The notes beneath the pieces are model-generated. The model searched no databases. It was not told where the DNA came from and saw only the letters and a list, made by a program, of their open reading frames with translations. This document shows, piece after piece, positions 1-8,268 of a stretch of DNA of 64,000 nt; positions within the stretch are counted from its first letter, which is position 1, and each line of letters begins with the position of its first letter. The position numbers were made by a program, and so were the translations under genes. Source of the DNA: Pseudorhodoferax sp. Leaf265 (GTDB taxonomy: Bacteria; Pseudomonadota; Gammaproteobacteria; Burkholderiales; Burkholderiaceae_C); the NCBI RefSeq assembly GCF_001422365.1, contig NZ_LMMT01000019.1, positions 1,077-65,076 on the forward strand, given 5' to 3'.

Positions 1-19
1 GGTCGCCTTCTCTGCCAGG

Positions 20-45
20 GACCAGCGCCTGCGGCGCTGGTCTTT
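20..45 (+). terminator. Hairpin plus short T-run, probable terminator of a gene left of the window
   Basis: A perfect 10-bp stem (GACCAGCGCC / GGCGCTGGTC, 3-nt loop) is followed directly by TTT on the plus strand. This fits an intrinsic terminator for a rightward gene ending just before the window. The T-run is short, so it may be weak. Confidence 0.5.
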
Positions 46-353
46 AACGACTACCTCTACTGACTCCGTATGCCTAGTCATATGCACAGTCCTGTTCCTA
101 TCTCCAAAGATAAGCGACAGGACGGGGCCGGGGAATCAAATCCTACGGCGTCGAGAAGCCTCGACCAAAGGTGCACCCTGGCCACCCTAGGCCCCTAAGC
201 TGGGCTGGTGACGCCGTCAGCGTGTGTTGACTGTGCGCCTACTTGAATCAGCCACGCTGTCGCTGATTGCATCAGCAAGCAGCTGTCAGCACGTGGTCAC
301 CGCCGCTCACCTTCCACGATCCGGGACACTGCGCCTGGCACTTCCAGTGCTAG
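46..353. other. Gene-free stretch
   Basis: No convincing reading frame or RNA gene is seen. A 6-bp stem with a 4-nt loop (150-165, GTCGAG/CTCGAC) lies downstream of the minus-strand livF-like gene but has no U-tract. Confidence 0.4.
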
Positions 354-1058
354 CTATGCTCCAAGGTAGGCCCGCTGCACGGCCGCACTGGCCAGCAGCG
401 CGGCCGCGCTGTCGGTGCCGACCACGCGCCCCTGCTCCAGCAGGTAGCCGCGCGACGAAAGCTGCAGGCTGCGCCTGGCGTTCTGCTCCACCAGCAGCAC
501 GGCCACCCGGGCGTCGCGCACGCGTTCGAGCGACTTGAACAGCTCGGCCACCATCAGCGGTGACAGGCCCAGCGAAGGCTCGTCCAGCAGCAGCACCTCG
601 GGGTTGGACATCAGCGCGCGGCCGATCGCCACCATCTGCTGCTCACCACCGCTCATGGTGCGCACGCTCTGCGGCAAGCGTTCGCGCAGGCGCGGGAACA
701 GCTCCAGCACGCGCGCCAGGTTGCGCTGCTCGCTGGCGCGCGCCCGCCGCGGGTAGGCGCCCAGGAACAGGTTCTCCTGCACCGTCAGCTCGCCGAACAC
801 GCCGCGCCCCTCGGGCACCAGCGCGATGCCGGCCTCCACGCGCTGGTCGGGCTTGAGGCCATCGATGGGCTTGCCACCCAGCGACATGGCCGTGCAGCGG
901 CCGGCCATCAGGCCGGCGATGCACTTGAGCAGCGTGGACTTGCCGGCGCCGTTCGCGCCCAGCACGCTGACCACCTCGCCAGCCCCCACCTGCAGGTCCA
1001 CGCCGTGCAGCGCCTGGTGCTGGCCGTAGTGCGCGCTGAGTTGCTGCACCTCAAGCAT
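354..1058 (-). CDS. livF: LIV-type ABC transporter ATP-binding protein (LivF)
   Basis: This is one of two cytoplasmic ATPases that power an importer of the branched-chain amino acid/urea/small carboxylate class. It is about 234 aa, normal for LivF. A Walker A motif (GANGAGKST), the signature MSGGEQQM and Walker B (VLLLDEPSLGL) are visible. The ATG at 1058 is preferred over an in-frame GTG at 1079 because GGGAG sits six bases upstream of it. The start overlaps the end of livG by eight bases, so translation is probably coupled. It is the last gene of a seven-gene minus-strand operon led by the dehydrogenase at 6522. The substrate is not known; the linked oxidative enzymes suggest an aromatic or related acid rather than an amino acid. 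Confidence 0.93.
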   Translation of the reverse strand: MLEVQQLSAHYGQHQALHGVDLQVGAGEVVSVLGANGAGKSTLLKCIAGLMAGRCTAMSLGGKPIDGLKPDQRVEAGIALVPEGRGVFGELTVQENLFLGAYPRRARASEQRNLARVLELFPRLRERLPQSVRTMSGGEQQMVAIGRALMSNPEVLLLDEPSLGLSPLMVAELFKSLERVRDARVAVLLVEQNARRSLQLSSRGYLLEQGRVVGTDSAAALLASAAVQRAYLGA

Positions 1059-1785
1059 GTTCGTCTCCCAGGTAGGCACGCACGACCTCGGGGTCGGCCA
1101 GCACGGCGGCGGCCGTGCCGGCGGCGATGCGCCGGCCCGCGTTCATCACCACGCAGTGGTCGCACAGCGAGCGCACGGCTTCGAGCACGTGTTCGACCAT
1201 GAGGATGGACACGCCCTCGTCCTTCAGCGAGCGCACCAGACCGATGGCGAGTTGCAGCTCGGTCGGGTTCAGACCCGCCAGCCATTCGTCGAGCAGCAGC
1301 ACGCGCGGGCGGCTGGCCAGGCAGCGCGCCAGCTCCAGCCGCTTCTGGTCGATGTAGGTCAGGTCGGCGGCAGGCTGCGCCGCGCGGTCGGCCAGCCCCA
1401 GCTTCTCCAGCAGCGCGAGCGCGTCCGCTGCGGCCGCTGCACCGAAGCGGGGTTCGTGCGTGAAGGCCATGCCGGCCACCACGTTCTCCAGCACCGTCAT
1501 GGTCTGGAACAGCCGCACCAGCTGGAAGGTGCGCGCGATTCCCAGGCGCGCCACCCGGTGGCTGGGCGCGCCGGCAGTCTCCTGGCCGGCCAGCTTCACC
1601 GAGCCGCTGTCGGGCGCCAGCGCGCCACTGATCAGGTTCAGCGCCGTGGTCTTGCCCGAGCCGTTGGGCCCGAGCAGGCCGACGATCTCGCCGCGGCCGA
1701 CCTGCAGCGACAGGCCCTCGACCGCCTTGAGCCCGCCGAAGCGGCGCGACAGGTCGGATACCTCCAGCAACGGTTCTGCGGTCAT
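1051..1785 (-). CDS. livG: LIV-type ABC transporter ATP-binding protein (LivG)
   Basis: Partner ATPase to the LivF-like protein, about 244 aa. Walker A (GPNGSGKTT), the family-typical RTFQ stretch, Walker B (VLLLDEWLAGL) and an H-loop (VEHV) are visible. The usual LivG signature LSxGxQ is altered here: the segment reads TYIDQKRLELARCL, as in some other LivG proteins of this class. The ATG at 1785 overlaps the livM stop by four bases (ATGA). Family membership is clear; the transported substrate cannot be read from the ATPase. Confidence 0.92.
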   Translation of the reverse strand: MTAEPLLEVSDLSRRFGGLKAVEGLSLQVGRGEIVGLLGPNGSGKTTALNLISGALAPDSGSVKLAGQETAGAPSHRVARLGIARTFQLVRLFQTMTVLENVVAGMAFTHEPRFGAAAAADALALLEKLGLADRAAQPAADLTYIDQKRLELARCLASRPRVLLLDEWLAGLNPTELQLAIGLVRSLKDEGVSILMVEHVLEAVRSLCDHCVVMNAGRRIAAGTAAAVLADPEVVRAYLGDEHA

Positions 1786-2699
1786 GCGCGCCTCCGGAAC
1801 AGGCGTTGGCCGGCGCCCAGCAGGCCGCGCGGCAGCACATAGACGATCACCAGGAAGATGGCGCCCAGCACGATGCTGAAGTGGTCCGGGAAGTACTTGC
1901 TCAGCGCCTCGAACGCCAGCACCAGCGGCACCACGCCGAGGATGGGGCCGTAGAAGGCCGCCACACCGCCCAGCAGCGCCATCACCACCACCTGGAACGA
2001 CACCAGCGCGTTGAACGCGATGGACGGCTCGATGTAGGTCCAGCGCGGCGCCACGATGGCCCCGGCCACCGACATGAACATGGCCGTGACCGTGAGCACT
2101 GCCAGCCGCACGCCCACGGTGTGGATGCCGCAGCTGCGCGCAGCCGTCTCGTCCTCGCCGATCAACCGCAGCGCGAAGCCCAGGCGCGAGCGGGCCAGCC
2201 AGGCGCCCATCACCCACAGCAGCGCCAGCAGGCCCAGCAGCTGCCAGTAGATCTGCGCGGCCGTGATCTCCAGGAACACGTAGCGCCCGACCGAGCCTGC
2301 GATCTTCGATTCATACCAGGTCACGAGCTGGCGGATCATCTCGGCCATGCCGAAGCTGAACACCACGAAGTACATGCCCGACAGCCGCAGCGTGCAGACG
2401 CCGATGGCCAGCGCCAGCACGCCGCCCAGCAGCGCGGCGACCACCAGCACCGCCGGCCAGGGCAGGTGCTCGGACAGCACGGCCACGCTGTAGCAGCCCA
2501 CGCCGAAGAAGGCCACGGTCGCCAGCGAGATGAAGCGCGTGGTGCCGCAGAAGATGCCCCAGGCCGTGGCCAGGTTCGCGTACAGCAGCAGGTTGATCAG
2601 CAGCGAGGTGGTGTAGTCGTTACCACCTTGCGGCGCGAACGCCAGCGCGACGAACGCGACGAGCGACGCCGCGTAGAACAGCTTGGTCCGCATGGTCAT
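1782..2699 (-). CDS. livM: LIV-type ABC transporter permease (LivM)
   Basis: Inner-membrane permease of about 305 aa with many hydrophobic segments, matching LivM in size and order. It pairs with LivH to form the transmembrane pore. The start chosen is the first of two in-frame ATGs (MTMRTK). It overlaps the end of livH by four bases, the normal arrangement in these operons. The C-terminus (VLPRGLLGAGQRLFRRR) is the usual basic cytoplasmic tail. Confidence 0.92.
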   Translation of the reverse strand: MTMRTKLFYAASLVAFVALAFAPQGGNDYTTSLLINLLLYANLATAWGIFCGTTRFISLATVAFFGVGCYSVAVLSEHLPWPAVLVVAALLGGVLALAIGVCTLRLSGMYFVVFSFGMAEMIRQLVTWYESKIAGSVGRYVFLEITAAQIYWQLLGLLALLWVMGAWLARSRLGFALRLIGEDETAARSCGIHTVGVRLAVLTVTAMFMSVAGAIVAPRWTYIEPSIAFNALVSFQVVVMALLGGVAAFYGPILGVVPLVLAFEALSKYFPDHFSIVLGAIFLVIVYVLPRGLLGAGQRLFRRRA

Positions 2700-3571
2700 C
2701 GCCGGCCCTTTCCGAACAGCCCAGCGGGCCGGAACACCAGCACGAACAGAAAGATCGCGTAGTTGGCCGCCAGCGTCAGGCCCGGGTCCACATAGGTCGA
2801 CACCAGGCTCTCGCTCAGGCCCAGCAGCAGCGCCGCCAACACGCAGCCCACGAAGTTGCCGACGCCGCCCATCATCACCACGATCAGCGCCTTCATCGTG
2901 AACAACACGCCCATGGTGGCGCTGAAGGTCGAGAACATGCTGACCAGCACGCCGGCCACGGCCACCAGCGCGGTGCCCAGCGCGAAGGCCAGCATGGCGA
3001 TCTTCGCCACGTCGATGGCGACCAGCGGCGCGGACTCCGGCGCCACTGCCACCGCGCGCAGCGCCGTGCCGATGCGCGTGCGCGTGAGCAGCAGGAACAG
3101 CCCACCGCCCAGCACCAGCGCCACCACCAGCGCCAGCAGGCGGTTGGCCGAGACCGTGGTGCCCAGCACGTCGACCGGCACTGCCAGGTACGAGTAGCTC
3201 AGGTAATTGCCGCCGAAGCCGGCCAGCATCAGGCCCTGCAGCACGAACAGCAGGCCGAAGGTCGACAGGATGCTGTCGGCTTCCAGGGCCTCGCGGCTGC
3301 GCGCGCGCCGCACCAGCGGCTGCAGCGCCACCCGGTACAGCAGCGCGCCCGCGATGCCCGCCACCGGCACCAGCAGCACCAGGGCCAGCAGCGGCGAGAC
3401 GCCGGCCTGCGTGAACAGCACCAGCGCACCCAGCGCCGCGGCGATCAGCATCTCGCCATAAGCGAGGTTGAGGATGCGCGCCACGCCGTACTGCAGGTTC
3501 AGGCCCAGCGCGATCAGCGCGTAGGTGCCGCCCAGCGTCAGTCCGAAGATGAGTGCGTCGACGAGCCGCAT
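2696..3571 (-). CDS. livH: LIV-type ABC transporter permease (LivH)
   Basis: Inner-membrane permease of 291 aa, the typical LivH length. The N-terminus (LTLGGTYALIALGLN) and the cytoplasmic-loop GGVGNFVGCVLAALLLG are characteristic of the family. It starts immediately after the stop of the upstream binding-protein gene (TGA followed by ATG), so the two are translationally coupled. It forms the pore together with LivM. Confidence 0.93.
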   Translation of the reverse strand: MRLVDALIFGLTLGGTYALIALGLNLQYGVARILNLAYGEMLIAAALGALVLFTQAGVSPLLALVLLVPVAGIAGALLYRVALQPLVRRARSREALEADSILSTFGLLFVLQGLMLAGFGGNYLSYSYLAVPVDVLGTTVSANRLLALVVALVLGGGLFLLLTRTRIGTALRAVAVAPESAPLVAIDVAKIAMLAFALGTALVAVAGVLVSMFSTFSATMGVLFTMKALIVVMMGGVGNFVGCVLAALLLGLSESLVSTYVDPGLTLAANYAIFLFVLVFRPAGLFGKGRR

Positions 3572-4792
3572 TCAGGCCTTCCACGCGGGCTTGGCCACGG
3601 GCTCCCTGGCGCCGGGCTGCTTCGGCGCGATGGCCGCAAAGCTGCCGCCCTGCCACTGGCCCACCGTCCAGCCGCCGGCCAGGATGTGGTTGTCGAACTT
3701 GAGCGGCCCAGCCACGGTGTCGAAAGTGCTGGAGTTCAGTGCCTGGACGATGGCCGCACGGTCGAGCTTGCCGACCTTCTCGATGGCCTGGGCCAGCGCC
3801 TGCAGGCCCGAATAGCACAGCACGCTGACCCATTGCTCCGGCGGCTGGCCAATCAGCGCCTGGTGGCGCCCGATGTAGGCCTTGATGGCATCGGTGTTCG
3901 GGTTCCAGCCGCCGAGCCCCATCACGCCCTCGGCGTTGGCGCCGAACTTGTTGGCGTACAGCGGCAGCGCGCTGCCCACGCCCACATAGAAAACCTTGGG
4001 GTTGAAGCCGCGCACGCGCGCGGCCTCGGTCAGCCCCAGCGTGTCGGGCGGGTAGCTGAAGGCCAGGAAGGCGTCGGGGTTGGCGCGCTGCGCGTCGGCG
4101 ATCAGCGGCGTCATGTCCTGGGTGGAGATCGGGTAGCTGCTGTCGACCACGATGTCGAACTTGGCCGCCTTGAGCGACTTGCGCGCGGCGGCCGCGAGTT
4201 CCAGGCCGCCCTGGTCGGTCACGTTGACCATGGCCACCTTGTTGCCGATCTTGCCGTCGGTGCGCATCTGCGCGAGCAGCGCGACGATGGCGTCGGAGTA
4301 GTTCGACGGCGTGCCCAGCAGCGAGAACATGTTGTTCCAGCGCTTGACCAGCTGCGGCATCTGGTCGGTGATGCAGGTGGGCATGATCATCGGAAAGCCG
4401 CCCTTGTGGATGGCAGGCGCCACGGCGAGGTTCATGCCGGTGCCCCAGGGCGGAAGCACGAAGTCCACCTTGTCCTGGTTCACCAGGCGCTCGATGGCGC
4501 GCACGGCTTCCTCGGGCTGGCTGCGGTCGTCGTACTCCACCACCTCCAGCAGGCGCTTGCTACCGCCCACCGCAATGCCGCCGGCCTTGTTCACGTCGTC
4601 CACCCAGAGGCGGTAGTTCGGTAGCTGGGCCGAGGCGGCACCGCCGGCGAACGGGCCGGTCTTCGAGATGGCCCAGCCGATCTTGATCCTGTCGCCGGCC
4701 TGGGCCCGCACCAGGGATGCGGGGACCGATGCGGCCAGGGCCGCGCCTCCGAGCGCGCGCACGATGGCGCGACGGCTTGCTTGTGCAGTCAT
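3572..4792 (-). CDS. Periplasmic binding protein of LIV-type ABC importer
   Basis: Exported ligand-binding protein of 406 aa (type I periplasmic fold, Peripla_BP_6 class). The N-terminus has paired arginines before a hydrophobic stretch ending in VRAQA, consistent with a Tat or Sec signal cleaved near residue 30. Mature sequence starts with IKIGWAISKTGPFAGG, the typical first strand and ligand loop. It lies between the cupin gene (61-bp gap) and livH. Such proteins set importer specificity; its company of monooxygenase, dehydrogenase and cupin suggests an aromatic or related acid ligand (inference). Confidence 0.92.
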   Translation of the reverse strand: MTAQASRRAIVRALGGAALAASVPASLVRAQAGDRIKIGWAISKTGPFAGGAASAQLPNYRLWVDDVNKAGGIAVGGSKRLLEVVEYDDRSQPEEAVRAIERLVNQDKVDFVLPPWGTGMNLAVAPAIHKGGFPMIMPTCITDQMPQLVKRWNNMFSLLGTPSNYSDAIVALLAQMRTDGKIGNKVAMVNVTDQGGLELAAAARKSLKAAKFDIVVDSSYPISTQDMTPLIADAQRANPDAFLAFSYPPDTLGLTEAARVRGFNPKVFYVGVGSALPLYANKFGANAEGVMGLGGWNPNTDAIKAYIGRHQALIGQPPEQWVSVLCYSGLQALAQAIEKVGKLDRAAIVQALNSSTFDTVAGPLKFDNHILAGGWTVGQWQGGSFAAIAPKQPGAREPVAKPAWKA

Positions 4793-4853
4793 GTCTTGTC
4801 TCCTCGTCGATGTCGGAAACAGGCGGCGCGGCGCGCGCCGCCTGTGGGGGCGC

Positions 4854-5402
4854 TCAGCCTTGCCGGCGGGCGCCCATCAGCACGAACAGCATCGTGGCCG
4901 GCCGCTCGCTCAGGTTGCGCCAGGCGTGCCGGTTGCCGTGCTGCACAGCCACCTCATGCTTGCGCAGCAGCACCTGCTGGCCATCGTCCAGCTCCAGCGT
5001 GATCTCGCCCTCCAGCACGATGTCGTAATCGATGCTGTCGGTGGTGTGCATGCCGGGATGGTCGGGCTCGAAGGTCTCTGCCAGGCCGGGCACCAACTGT
5101 CCGAACTCGGCACCGAAAGCGGCGCCGTCGAAGTCGGCGCGCATCATCACCGCGTCGGGCGGGAAGGTGACGACCATCAGGCGCGATTCGCCCGGTGCGG
5201 GCACGAAGCCCACCTGCGGCGTGCGGTCGGGCACCGCGTCGGAGCGCCCGACCGTGCCCTCGGCATCCGTGGACCACAGCAGCGATGCCGTGAAGCCCGG
5301 CACCGTGGTGAAACTGGCGCTGCGCGGCGCCACCGCGTCACTGAGCACGCGGGCTTTGCCGTCGGCACCGGTGCCGGCGACCACGCGTCGGATCTGCTGC
5401 AT
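4854..5402 (-). CDS. Cupin-domain protein
   Basis: A 182-aa protein with one C-terminal cupin barrel. Roughly residues 115-175 carry the pattern H-x-TDSIDYDIVLEGEITLELD and then KHEVAVQHGNRHAWRN, the two conserved cupin motifs, though the first lacks the full His-x-His pair. The N-terminal half is a second, degenerate beta region. Related small cupins accompany aromatic catabolic genes, where some are dioxygenases or isomerases and some only bind ligand. It lies 10 bp after the dehydrogenase gene, in the same operon. The reaction cannot be assigned. Confidence 0.8.
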   Translation of the reverse strand: MQQIRRVVAGTGADGKARVLSDAVAPRSASFTTVPGFTASLLWSTDAEGTVGRSDAVPDRTPQVGFVPAPGESRLMVVTFPPDAVMMRADFDGAAFGAEFGQLVPGLAETFEPDHPGMHTTDSIDYDIVLEGEITLELDDGQQVLLRKHEVAVQHGNRHAWRNLSERPATMLFVLMGARRQG

Positions 5403-5412
5403 GGCAATGCCC

Positions 5413-6522
5413 TCAGGGGTTGATGACGAAGTTGCTGAAGCCGCCGTTGCGCCCCGCGATGCCCGAGATCGCCTCGTTCACCCGGTCCAGCGGATAGCAG
5501 ACCTGCTCGAACACCGACAGGTCCAGCGTGCCGGCCTCGGCCATGTCGGCCATGTCCTGCCCTTCGCCCGCGGTGAACCAGGCCGAGCCGCTGATGCTCT
5601 GCTGGTCGTCCATCATGGTGTGCAGGTCCATGCCCACGATGCCCATGATGGCGCCGATGTTCCAGGCCGCGCCGCCGCGCTTGAGCGCGCGCACGCCCTG
5701 CTGCAGCGATTCGTGCGGCGCGCCCGGGCCCAGCGCATCGATGAAGGTGTCCACGCCCAGGCCGTCGGTGACCGACTTGGCCCAGGTGTCGATGGCGCCG
5801 CCGTCGGCGTTGGAGAAGACCTCGATGCGGTCGGGCGCCAGCGCCTTGACGCGTTCCAGCAGTTCCTTGTTGCGCCCCGTGCCGAGGATGCGCGTGGCCC
5901 CCATGGCCAGGCCGAACAGCGCACCGCCGATGCCCAGCGTGCCGCTGATGCCATTGATCAGCACGCTGCGGCCCGGGCCGACCTTGGCCTTGCGCATGGC
6001 CGAGTACATGGTGCCCAGATAGCCGAAGCGCGCGGCCTGGTTGAACGTGACGTTGTCGGGCAACTTCACCAGCGCGTACTGCGGCGCGATCATGTACTGG
6101 CCCAGGCCGCCGTAGGGGTAGTTCTTGAACAGCTTGAGCGCGTTCTGTGAGAAGCCGAAGTAGCCACTGAACGCGTAATGCGTGCAGTTGATCAGGTCGC
6201 CGTTGCGGCAGGCGCGGCAGCCGCCGCAGTACAGGCCGGGGTTCACATACACGCGGTCGCCTGGCTTCCAGGCGTGCACGTGCGAGCCCACGGCCGTGAC
6301 CTCGCCGGCCGGGTCCAGGCCGAAGATGGCCGGCAGCGGCGGCAATGGCAACTCCGGGAACCAGGTGGTCCAGTTCGCCAGGATGTTGCCCAGGTTGGGC
6401 ACGATGCCGCAGGCATGCACCCGCACCTGCACGTCGTTGTCGCCCGGCAGCGGGATGGGCAGTTGCTCGATCTCCATCGGGGCACCCACCGTGTGCAGGC
6501 GGGCGGCTTTCATCATTGCCAT
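5413..6522 (-). CDS. Zinc-type alcohol dehydrogenase (MDR family)
   Basis: Medium-chain dehydrogenase/reductase, 369 aa, first gene of the minus-strand operon. The structural zinc lobe is intact (C99, C102, C105, C113 in CGGCRACRNGDLINC) and a Rossmann segment follows (INGISGTLGIGGALFGLAMGA). The catalytic zinc site looks unusual: Cys38 is present, but the normal Gly-His-Glu is Gly-Leu-Asp (FGLDPAGEV, residues 68-75). It may therefore be a divergent dehydrogenase or an enoyl/quinone-type reductase. A good ribosome site (AAAGGAG) precedes the ATG by six bases. A candidate GntR operator lies just upstream. Confidence 0.85.
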   Translation of the reverse strand: MAMMKAARLHTVGAPMEIEQLPIPLPGDNDVQVRVHACGIVPNLGNILANWTTWFPELPLPPLPAIFGLDPAGEVTAVGSHVHAWKPGDRVYVNPGLYCGGCRACRNGDLINCTHYAFSGYFGFSQNALKLFKNYPYGGLGQYMIAPQYALVKLPDNVTFNQAARFGYLGTMYSAMRKAKVGPGRSVLINGISGTLGIGGALFGLAMGATRILGTGRNKELLERVKALAPDRIEVFSNADGGAIDTWAKSVTDGLGVDTFIDALGPGAPHESLQQGVRALKRGGAAWNIGAIMGIVGMDLHTMMDDQQSISGSAWFTAGEGQDMADMAEAGTLDLSVFEQVCYPLDRVNEAISGIAGRNGGFSNFVINP

Positions 6523-6552
6523 GTCGTCTCCTTTGAAAATGCGTAAAAGAAC

Positions 6553-6566
6553 TTTTGTGCATTAAA
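6553..6566. promoter_or_regulatory. Candidate GntR operator, site 1
   Basis: TTTTGTGCATTAAA matches the near-palindrome TTGTGCATAA. It recurs inverted at 6621-6634 and again at 27377-27390, beside the GntR/FCD regulator. It lies about 30-45 bases upstream of the dehydrogenase start. The position suits repression. This is inferred from recurrence only. Confidence 0.5.
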
Positions 6567-6620
6567 TTTCGACGAGGGCGTGACAGCCATCGGGAACAAC
6601 CCTCGGTGCAGAAAGATTTG

Positions 6621-6634
6621 TTTTATGCACAATT
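6621..6634. promoter_or_regulatory. Candidate GntR operator, site 2
   Basis: TTTTATGCACAATT is the reverse complement of the same TTGTGCATAA box, about 68 bases from site 1 in the divergent promoter region. An in-frame ATG (6625) for the monooxygenase lies inside this box. That argues for the later start at 6664. Confidence 0.5.
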
Positions 6635-6663
6635 TAGGCATTCCCGCACAACCCCAGGCTTCC

Positions 6664-8265
6664 ATGTCATCCACCAACCCTGCGCCGTTCGACGTCGCCA
6701 TCGTCGGCTTCGGCCCGGTCGGCGCCGCGCTGGCCGCCCTGCTCGGCCGCCGCGGCCGGCGCGTCGTCGTGTTCGACAAGTCGGAGACGGTCTACCCGCT
6801 GCCGCGCGCCTTCGCGCTCGACCACGAAGCCATGCGCACCTTCCAGGAGATCGGCATTGCCGACACCCTGGCGCCGCACACCATGCGCTACCGCCCCACC
6901 CTGTACCTGGGCCAGGACGGCGAGCCGATCCAGCACTTCGACATGGGGCCGGCGCCCTGGCCGCTGGCCTGGGCGCCCTCGTACACCTTCAACCAGCCGG
7001 CGCTGGAGGCGACGCTGCGCGCGGCCGTGCAGGGGATGTCCCATGTGCAGGTGCAGCTGGGCAGCGAGGTCACCGGGCTGCGGGAGGCCGAGGGCGGCGC
7101 GGTGCTGACGGTCGCCGGGCGCGACGGCGTGCCGCAAGAGGTGCACGCACGCTATGTCGTGGCCTGCGACGGCGGCACCAGCCCCACGCGCAAGCGTCTG
7201 GGCCTGCCGCTGCGCAGCCTGGAGTTCGACGAGCCCTGGATCGTGGTGGATATGCGCATCGACGAGGCCAAGCTCGCGCAGCTGCCGGCCACCAACATCC
7301 AGTACTGCAACCCCGCGCGGCCCTGCACGTATGTGGTGGGGCCGGGCAACCACCGCCGCTGGGAATTCCTGCTGTTGCCGCACGAGGCTGAGCAGCGCGA
7401 GATGCCGACGGACGCCATCTGGCAGCTGCTGGCGCCCTGGGTGGCCCCCGGCGAGGCCAGCATCTGGCGCGCTGCCACCTACCGCTTCCACGCGGTGGTG
7501 CTGGAGCAGTGGCGCAGGGGCCCCGTGCTGCTGGCCGGCGACAGCGCGCACCAGATGCCGCCGTTCCTGGCCCAGGGCATGTGCCAGGGCCTGCGCGACG
7601 CGACCAACCTGGCCTGGAAGCTCGATTGGGTGCTGACCGGCCGCGCGCCCGACAGCCTGCTCGACAGCTATGGCAGCGAACGCGGCCCGCAAGTGCAGGA
7701 CGTCACGGCCACGGTCAAGCGCCTGGGCCAGATCATCTGCGAGCGCGACCTGGCGAAGGCCGCGGAGCGCGACCGCCAGCTGCGCGCGCTGCAGGGCGGC
7801 CAGGTGCGCATGCAGCTGCGCCAGAGCCTGCTGCCGGGCATCCACCACGGGCTGATCGACAGCGACACCTTGCCTGCGGGCACGCCGTTCCCGCAGCCGG
7901 TCGTGCACGCGCAGGCCGACGCTCCGGCACGCATGCTGGACGACCTGCTGCCGAACGGCTTCCTGCTGGTGCTGCGCGATGCGCCGACCGCCGGACAGCT
8001 GGAACAGTGGGCGAACGCGCTGGCCAGCCTGCACGCGGAGGTCATCCACCTCGGCGGCGCTGCGCAGTCACACGGCGTGCAGGGCTTTGCCGAGCAGGAC
8101 GGCGTGCTGGCCGGCTGGTTCGCGCAGCACGGCTGCGCCGCCGCGCTGGTGCGGCCCGACCACATCGTCTTCGGTGCGGCCGAGAGCGCCGCGCAGATCG
8201 CCGCCCTGCTGGCGCGCGCCTGCAAGGCACTGGGTGTTGCGCGGGCGACCGCACTGCAGGGATAA
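6664..8265 (+). CDS. FAD-dependent aromatic monooxygenase (MhpA/PheA-like)
   Basis: Flavin monooxygenase of about 533 aa in the class that hydroxylates phenolic rings using NAD(P)H and O2. The N-terminal dinucleotide fold is clear (VAIVGFGPVG, Gly15/17/20), followed by the DG motif (VVACDGG) and the second FAD motif LLAGDSAHQMPPFLAQGMCQG. The C-terminal third is the thioredoxin-like extension typical of MhpA-type enzymes. Upstream in-frame ATGs exist (6580, 6625), but the one at 6625 falls in the operator box, so 6664 is chosen; its Shine-Dalgarno is weak. It is followed three bases later by a Bug receptor. The likely role is ring hydroxylation to a catechol-like product; the natural substrate is unknown. 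Confidence 0.9.
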   Translation: MSSTNPAPFDVAIVGFGPVGAALAALLGRRGRRVVVFDKSETVYPLPRAFALDHEAMRTFQEIGIADTLAPHTMRYRPTLYLGQDGEPIQHFDMGPAPWPLAWAPSYTFNQPALEATLRAAVQGMSHVQVQLGSEVTGLREAEGGAVLTVAGRDGVPQEVHARYVVACDGGTSPTRKRLGLPLRSLEFDEPWIVVDMRIDEAKLAQLPATNIQYCNPARPCTYVVGPGNHRRWEFLLLPHEAEQREMPTDAIWQLLAPWVAPGEASIWRAATYRFHAVVLEQWRRGPVLLAGDSAHQMPPFLAQGMCQGLRDATNLAWKLDWVLTGRAPDSLLDSYGSERGPQVQDVTATVKRLGQIICERDLAKAAERDRQLRALQGGQVRMQLRQSLLPGIHHGLIDSDTLPAGTPFPQPVVHAQADAPARMLDDLLPNGFLLVLRDAPTAGQLEQWANALASLHAEVIHLGGAAQSHGVQGFAEQDGVLAGWFAQHGCAAALVRPDHIVFGAAESAAQIAALLARACKALGVARATALQG

Positions 8266-8268
8266 GCC

